DNA from: an uncultured Bacteroidia bacterium
GTDB taxonomy: Bacteria > Bacteroidota > Bacteroidia > Bacteroidales > UBA932
Direction: 5' to 3'
Length of the DNA: 64,000 bases
Assembly: GCA_902782225.1 (NCBI GenBank)
Contig: CACZMF010000015.1
Span: forward strand, 1 to 64,000
Shown: in pieces, positions 60,967 to 64,000 of the stretch
How the letters are laid out: each line of letters starts with the position of its first letter
Numbering within the stretch: position 1 is the first letter of the stretch
Made by a program: the position numbers and the translations under genes
Notes under the pieces: generated by a model
Databases searched by the model: none
What the model saw: only the letters and a program-made list of their open reading frames with translations
What the model was told of the DNA's origin: nothing

Positions 60967-62699
60967 CACCTTCCGTACCTTAAGTGTGCATATTCTTCCA
61001 TGTCCTTGAGATACTTCTCGTAGGCGGCGCGCTGCTCCATGATACGCTCGAGCTGGGCGAGGTTGCGGGCGGCGCTTTCGTCTTCGGCAGAAGCTTTGCG
61101 CAGCAGCTCGAGGGCCTCGGCCTCGCGGCCGTTGTAGAACAAGGCCACGGCGTAGGCGTTGAGGCTCCTCGGGTCGTCCTTCTTGGCCTCAAGGGCCTTC
61201 AGGGCGGCGGCGTAGTCTTTCTGTTCCAGCAACTTGATGCCTTCGTTGATTTCGCGGGCGCTCTCGTCGGGAACGTAATCGTAGTAAATCCGCAGGTAGC
61301 CGGAGTTACGCTGGTCGCCGAGTATGTTCTCGCGCAGAAGCTTGTAGGTGCGTCCTCCGTCGACTTTCTTCAGTTTGGCTTCCCTGCGGGCAGGGTTGGG
61401 TTCGGAATCGATGATGGAAATCAGGTTCTCGATCTGCTCCTTGCTCAGGCCGGCGCCTCCTCCCTGCAGGGCGAAGTCGTTAAGCTCGTCCCTGAATTCG
61501 GTCCAGGCAGCACCTCCGCCCACGGTGTCGAACATGTCGTCTCCGATGTGGAGGCGGTCCTGGATGTAGCGCTGGAGCGACAGGGCTCGGGCGTCGGACA
61601 GGGCCTGGTTGTGCCGGGGAGTGCCTTCCACCGATGCGAGACCGATGATCTGTATCTTGGTCACGCTGCTGGTGGTGTCGGCCAGGATCTTGCTGGTGAT
61701 GTCCATGATCTCATCCAGCACGGGGCCGTTGTTGCGGTGGGCGCCTTTCCCTTTTGCGGTGGGCTCGTCAAACTCGCGAAGGAGCCTGGACTTGTCCAGT
61801 TCGAAGAACACATAGAGCGGCGCCTCTTCCTTGCGCAGGATGCGGTCGGGGGTGTAGGGCTGGTATTCGCTCGAAGGGCGGAGCACCGGGTGGTCCTTCT
61901 CCAGCTGGCCGGCTATGCCCTTCCAGTCTTCCACGACGGGGATAGTGGGGATGAATACTTCCGGAGCATCCACAGGGTCGGGACGGCGGATAGTATCCAC
62001 GGGCCCGGTGATGGTCTCCACCTCCTCCAACTTCTTTTCCTTGAAGAAGTTATAGGCAAGGTTGAGACCGAGCTTCGGCACGATTCCGGGGCCTTTCACG
62101 TCGCCCAGCTTGGCGCCGCACCAGGCGCACTGGTAGCGCTCTCCGGTGTTGTAGCCGGCTGCCACACCCGCCTCGACTTCGAGGCGCATATGCTTCGAGA
62201 GCCACCAGGAATAGCCGAGGTTGATGCCGAGGCCGAAGAAGTCGCCCTGCAGGCGGTTCTGCCGCACCTCGGGGTAAAGGCCGAGCGGGAAGGTGACTCC
62301 GCCCACGTTGTAGTGGGTCCAGAGCAGGTCGGCTCCGAGCCAGAGACCCCTGTAGTTCTCCTTGGGCCAGAAGCGCACTCCCGGCACCAGGGCAAAGTGG
62401 CGCCATTTGCTGTCGATTTTCGGGTCATTGTCCCAGGGCCACCAGCGGGGCCAGGCCTTGATTCCACCGACCATTCCGACGGTGAAATTCTCTCCCAGGG
62501 GAATCCAAAAGTGGGCGTTCGGGGTGGAGCTGCCCCAATAGAACAGATTGGTTCCCAACGGGATAGAGTGCACTCGCAGGGAATCCAACTGCCGCTGGGC
62601 GCGTTCTGCCGAATCGCGTGCCGTCTGCTCCTGCGCCATGCCCGGAATTGACAGGCACAGGGCGAGAGCCGCAGTTGTTAGAATCGTCTTTAAAGCCAT
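60966..62699 (-). CDS. DUF3575 barrel and OmpA-like outer-membrane protein of the fimbrial operon
   Basis: A 577-residue exported protein (signal peptide ending GMAQ). Residues ~40-235 form a DUF3575-type beta barrel (PLGTNLFYWGSS, FTVGMVGGIKAWPRWWPWD, a CAWC pair near 190). Residues ~290-420 are an OmpA-like domain (YVFFELDKSRLLREF, IQIIGLASVEGTPRHNQALS). The C-terminal ~100 residues are a TPR-like helical tail (AREINEGIKLLEQKDYAAALKALE). Proteins of this type open many Bacteroidales fimbrial operons and are thought to support surface assembly. It is the first gene of module B and overlaps the anchor gene (ATGA). Confidence 0.82.
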   Translation of the reverse strand: MALKTILTTAALALCLSIPGMAQEQTARDSAERAQRQLDSLRVHSIPLGTNLFYWGSSTPNAHFWIPLGENFTVGMVGGIKAWPRWWPWDNDPKIDSKWRHFALVPGVRFWPKENYRGLWLGADLLWTHYNVGGVTFPLGLYPEVRQNRLQGDFFGLGINLGYSWWLSKHMRLEVEAGVAAGYNTGERYQCAWCGAKLGDVKGPGIVPKLGLNLAYNFFKEKKLEEVETITGPVDTIRRPDPVDAPEVFIPTIPVVEDWKGIAGQLEKDHPVLRPSSEYQPYTPDRILRKEEAPLYVFFELDKSRLLREFDEPTAKGKGAHRNNGPVLDEIMDITSKILADTTSSVTKIQIIGLASVEGTPRHNQALSDARALSLQRYIQDRLHIGDDMFDTVGGGAAWTEFRDELNDFALQGGGAGLSKEQIENLISIIDSEPNPARREAKLKKVDGGRTYKLLRENILGDQRNSGYLRIYYDYVPDESAREINEGIKLLEQKDYAAALKALEAKKDDPRSLNAYAVALFYNGREAEALELLRKASAEDESAARNLAQLERIMEQRAAYEKYLKDMEEYAHLRYGR

Positions 62700-62719
62700 C
62701 TACACTTTGTTTTAAACTA

Positions 62720-62760
62720 CAAATTTACACATTTTATTTCTATATATGGTTCAAAAAACT
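62720..62760 (-). promoter_or_regulatory. Module B operon promoter
   Basis: On the minus strand TAAATTTG (complement of 62720-62727) is a good -7 element 21 bp before the start codon, with TTTTTTG about 24 bp further upstream. The spacer is AT-rich but, unlike module A, has no long homopolymer. Confidence 0.55.
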
Positions 62761-62888
62761 CAAAAAATTGCAGAAAAAACTGCAATACAGGCGCTCTATT
62801 TGCCGTTTTTGCCTCCGGTAGCGACTCGGCTCCTTCAGCATTCCAGCATTTCTTCCGAGCATGTACTCTACATTTAATATTTTTTCTA

Positions 62889-62896
62889 TATATTTG
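62889..62896 (+). promoter_or_regulatory. Promoter of the fimbrillin/phosphoesterase gene
   Basis: TATATTTG at 62889-62896, 18 bp before the ATG at 62915, in the gap of about 215 bp between divergent genes. Confidence 0.6.
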
Positions 62897-62914
62897 TAGT
62901 TTAGGAGTTTTCTC

Positions 62915-64000
62915 ATGATTATGAGGGCTTTGGCAAAATACGCTCTGACCGCTTTCGCCGCAGCATTTTCAGCCGCCTGCAGCGGCCTTATGGACATATC
63001 CGAACCGGCCGTGGTGCAGGAACTGGAGTTCACGGCAAGCCGCGAAGGTCTCGGCGCCCCCGGCACACGCTCCGTGCGTCAGGCCGACGGTTCCGTGCTG
63101 TGGCAGGCCGCCGAAGAAGTCAGCGTGTTCTACGGGAGCGGCTCATCCGGCGGAAGCAAGCTCACATCCAACAACACTGAGCCCGCCGGGAGCGTCAAAC
63201 TCACCGGCTCGGTGCAGATGGTGGGCTCGGGAAAGGACTATTGGGCCGTGTATCCCTATTCCGCAGACAATTCCTGCGACGGCTCTTCGGTCACCACCGT
63301 GATTCCTCCCGTGCAGACCGCCGTGGCCGGCAATTTCCCGGGCAACGCCTTCCCCGCCATGGCAAAGTCCAAGACCCTCGGCCTCGCATTCTGGAACCTC
63401 TGCGGAGGCATACGTTTCAGCGTCTCGCGGGGCGACATCAAGTCCGTGACTTTCAGCGGGAACATGGGTGAGCCCCTCGCCGGAAAAGTGGCTTTCGTCT
63501 TCGGCGAAGACGGCAGGCCCGTCGTGTCGAATATCCTCGACAGCAAGACATCCGTGACGCTCCAGGCCCCCGACGGAGAGACGCTGGAAGCCGGCGCAGA
63601 CTACTACGTCACCCTGCTCCCGGGCATGCTCGGCGAAGGGTTCACAGTGTCGCTGAAGACCAGCGGCATGCTCAACGGCTCATTCTCCTCGTTCAACACC
63701 CAGACCATCAGGCGCTCCACTTTCGGGGTGATTCGCAACATCGACTCCGGAGTGGGCGAATGGACTCTTGGGGAGCCGGAGCCGGAGCCGGGCGCAACAG
63801 TCTATGGCAGAGTGCAATGCGAGGGTACGGGCGTGCGCGGGGTGCTGGTCTCCGACGGCGACCTGATAGTCGAGACCGACGCCAACGGCATCTACCAGAT
63901 GCCTTCGCAGAAGAAATGGGAATACGTCTTCGTGATCATCCCCAGCGGCTACATGGTCCCCTGCCAGGGCATCCTGCCCAAGTTCCACCAGACCACCAAC
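62915..64000 (+). CDS. Lipoprotein with fimbrillin-like N-terminus and calcineurin-phosphoesterase N-terminal domain (partial)
   Basis: An open frame of 362 codons that continues past the right edge. It starts at ATG 62915 (or 62921) with a lipoprotein signal, cysteine at residue 22 (FSAAC). Residues ~25-275 are fimbrillin-like: GTRSVRQADGSVLWQAAEEVSVFYG, DYWAVYPYS, LAFWNLCGGIRFSVSRGDI, YYVTLLPG. After the acidic linker EPEPEPG (about residue 285) comes YGRVQCEGTGVRGVLVSDGD...TDANGIYQMPSQ and FVIIPSGYMVP, the pattern of the MetallophosN domain that precedes calcineurin-like phosphoesterases in Bacteroidota. The catalytic domain is outside the window. A surface phosphoesterase held by a fimbrillin-like stalk is inferred. 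Confidence 0.72.
   Translation, partial: MIMRALAKYALTAFAAAFSAACSGLMDISEPAVVQELEFTASREGLGAPGTRSVRQADGSVLWQAAEEVSVFYGSGSSGGSKLTSNNTEPAGSVKLTGSVQMVGSGKDYWAVYPYSADNSCDGSSVTTVIPPVQTAVAGNFPGNAFPAMAKSKTLGLAFWNLCGGIRFSVSRGDIKSVTFSGNMGEPLAGKVAFVFGEDGRPVVSNILDSKTSVTLQAPDGETLEAGADYYVTLLPGMLGEGFTVSLKTSGMLNGSFSSFNTQTIRRSTFGVIRNIDSGVGEWTLGEPEPEPGATVYGRVQCEGTGVRGVLVSDGDLIVETDANGIYQMPSQKKWEYVFVIIPSGYMVPCQGILPKFHQTTN

Noticed and set aside
34627-62699. Polysaccharide utilisation locus (SusC/SusD) reading of the cluster
   Set aside because: No SusC-type receptor, SusD-like TPR protein or glycoside hydrolase occurs there; all large proteins have fimbrillin or OmpA-type features.

Overview
The window is chromosomal DNA from a member of the Bacteroidota, most likely an uncultured, fairly GC-rich gut or rumen-type Bacteroidales. 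The evidence is the recurrent promoter element TAnnTTTG, the many SpII lipoproteins, a TonB receptor/DUF4249/ECF-sigma unit, type V (FimA/Mfa-like) fimbrial subunits, and the order sigma54 activator-lptE-TPR-secG. Family assignments come from reading translated motifs; no database search was run.

Layout. 1-2000: the start of an acetyltransferase gene, then a small ORF and a secreted fimbrillin-like protein. 2029-8114: an ECF-sigma-controlled transport unit. It has an STN-containing TonB receptor, three lipoproteins, the sigma factor and a shortened FecR-type anti-sigma factor. Three copies of one ECF-type promoter (GTGTTAC / 15-16 bp / CGTCTATTA) lie before its parts. 8142-18227: six co-directional secreted-protein genes (C69 peptidase, porin, Tat-exported oxidoreductase, three tandem DUF3857/transglutaminase proteins). 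The first two transglutaminases seem to have lost catalytic residues. The first starts at a GTG inside an interspersed repeat.

18228-22311: a ClpB-like chaperone without its N-terminal domain, embedded in repeat DNA. Several repeat families (a GCGCAGGTCC-rich array, 73-bp and 69-bp tandem units) surround it, and about 285 bp recur inverted on its two sides. A 13-codon scrap of an OmpA-family C-terminus marks the right edge. 22385-30254: housekeeping genes: secG, a TPR gene, lptE, a sigma54 activator, an OmpA/TPR lipoprotein, rpsL-rpsG-fusA-rpsJ and a CAU-anticodon tRNA. rpsJ is frameshifted and the rest of the S10 operon does not follow. 30320-34591: secreted hydrolases (M13 peptidase, HSL-type esterase, histidine acid phosphatase).

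34627-62699: two paralogous fimbrial modules in tandem on the minus strand. Module B (47586-62699) holds a DUF3575/OmpA barrel protein, a FimB/Mfa2-like anchor and six exported subunits, ending with a BspA-like repeat adhesin. Module A (34627-45882) repeats five of these subunits in the same order but lacks the barrel, the anchor and the BspA-like gene. An AT-richer ORF6N/PLD-like gene flanked by palindromic repeats sits between the modules. Module A starts from a promoter that contains a 13-bp homopolymer. Nearly every subunit has a T-K or T-R motif a short way after its lipid cysteine, probably the maturation site. The window ends in a divergent lipoprotein gene joining a fimbrillin-like region to the N-terminal domain of a calcineurin-like phosphoesterase.
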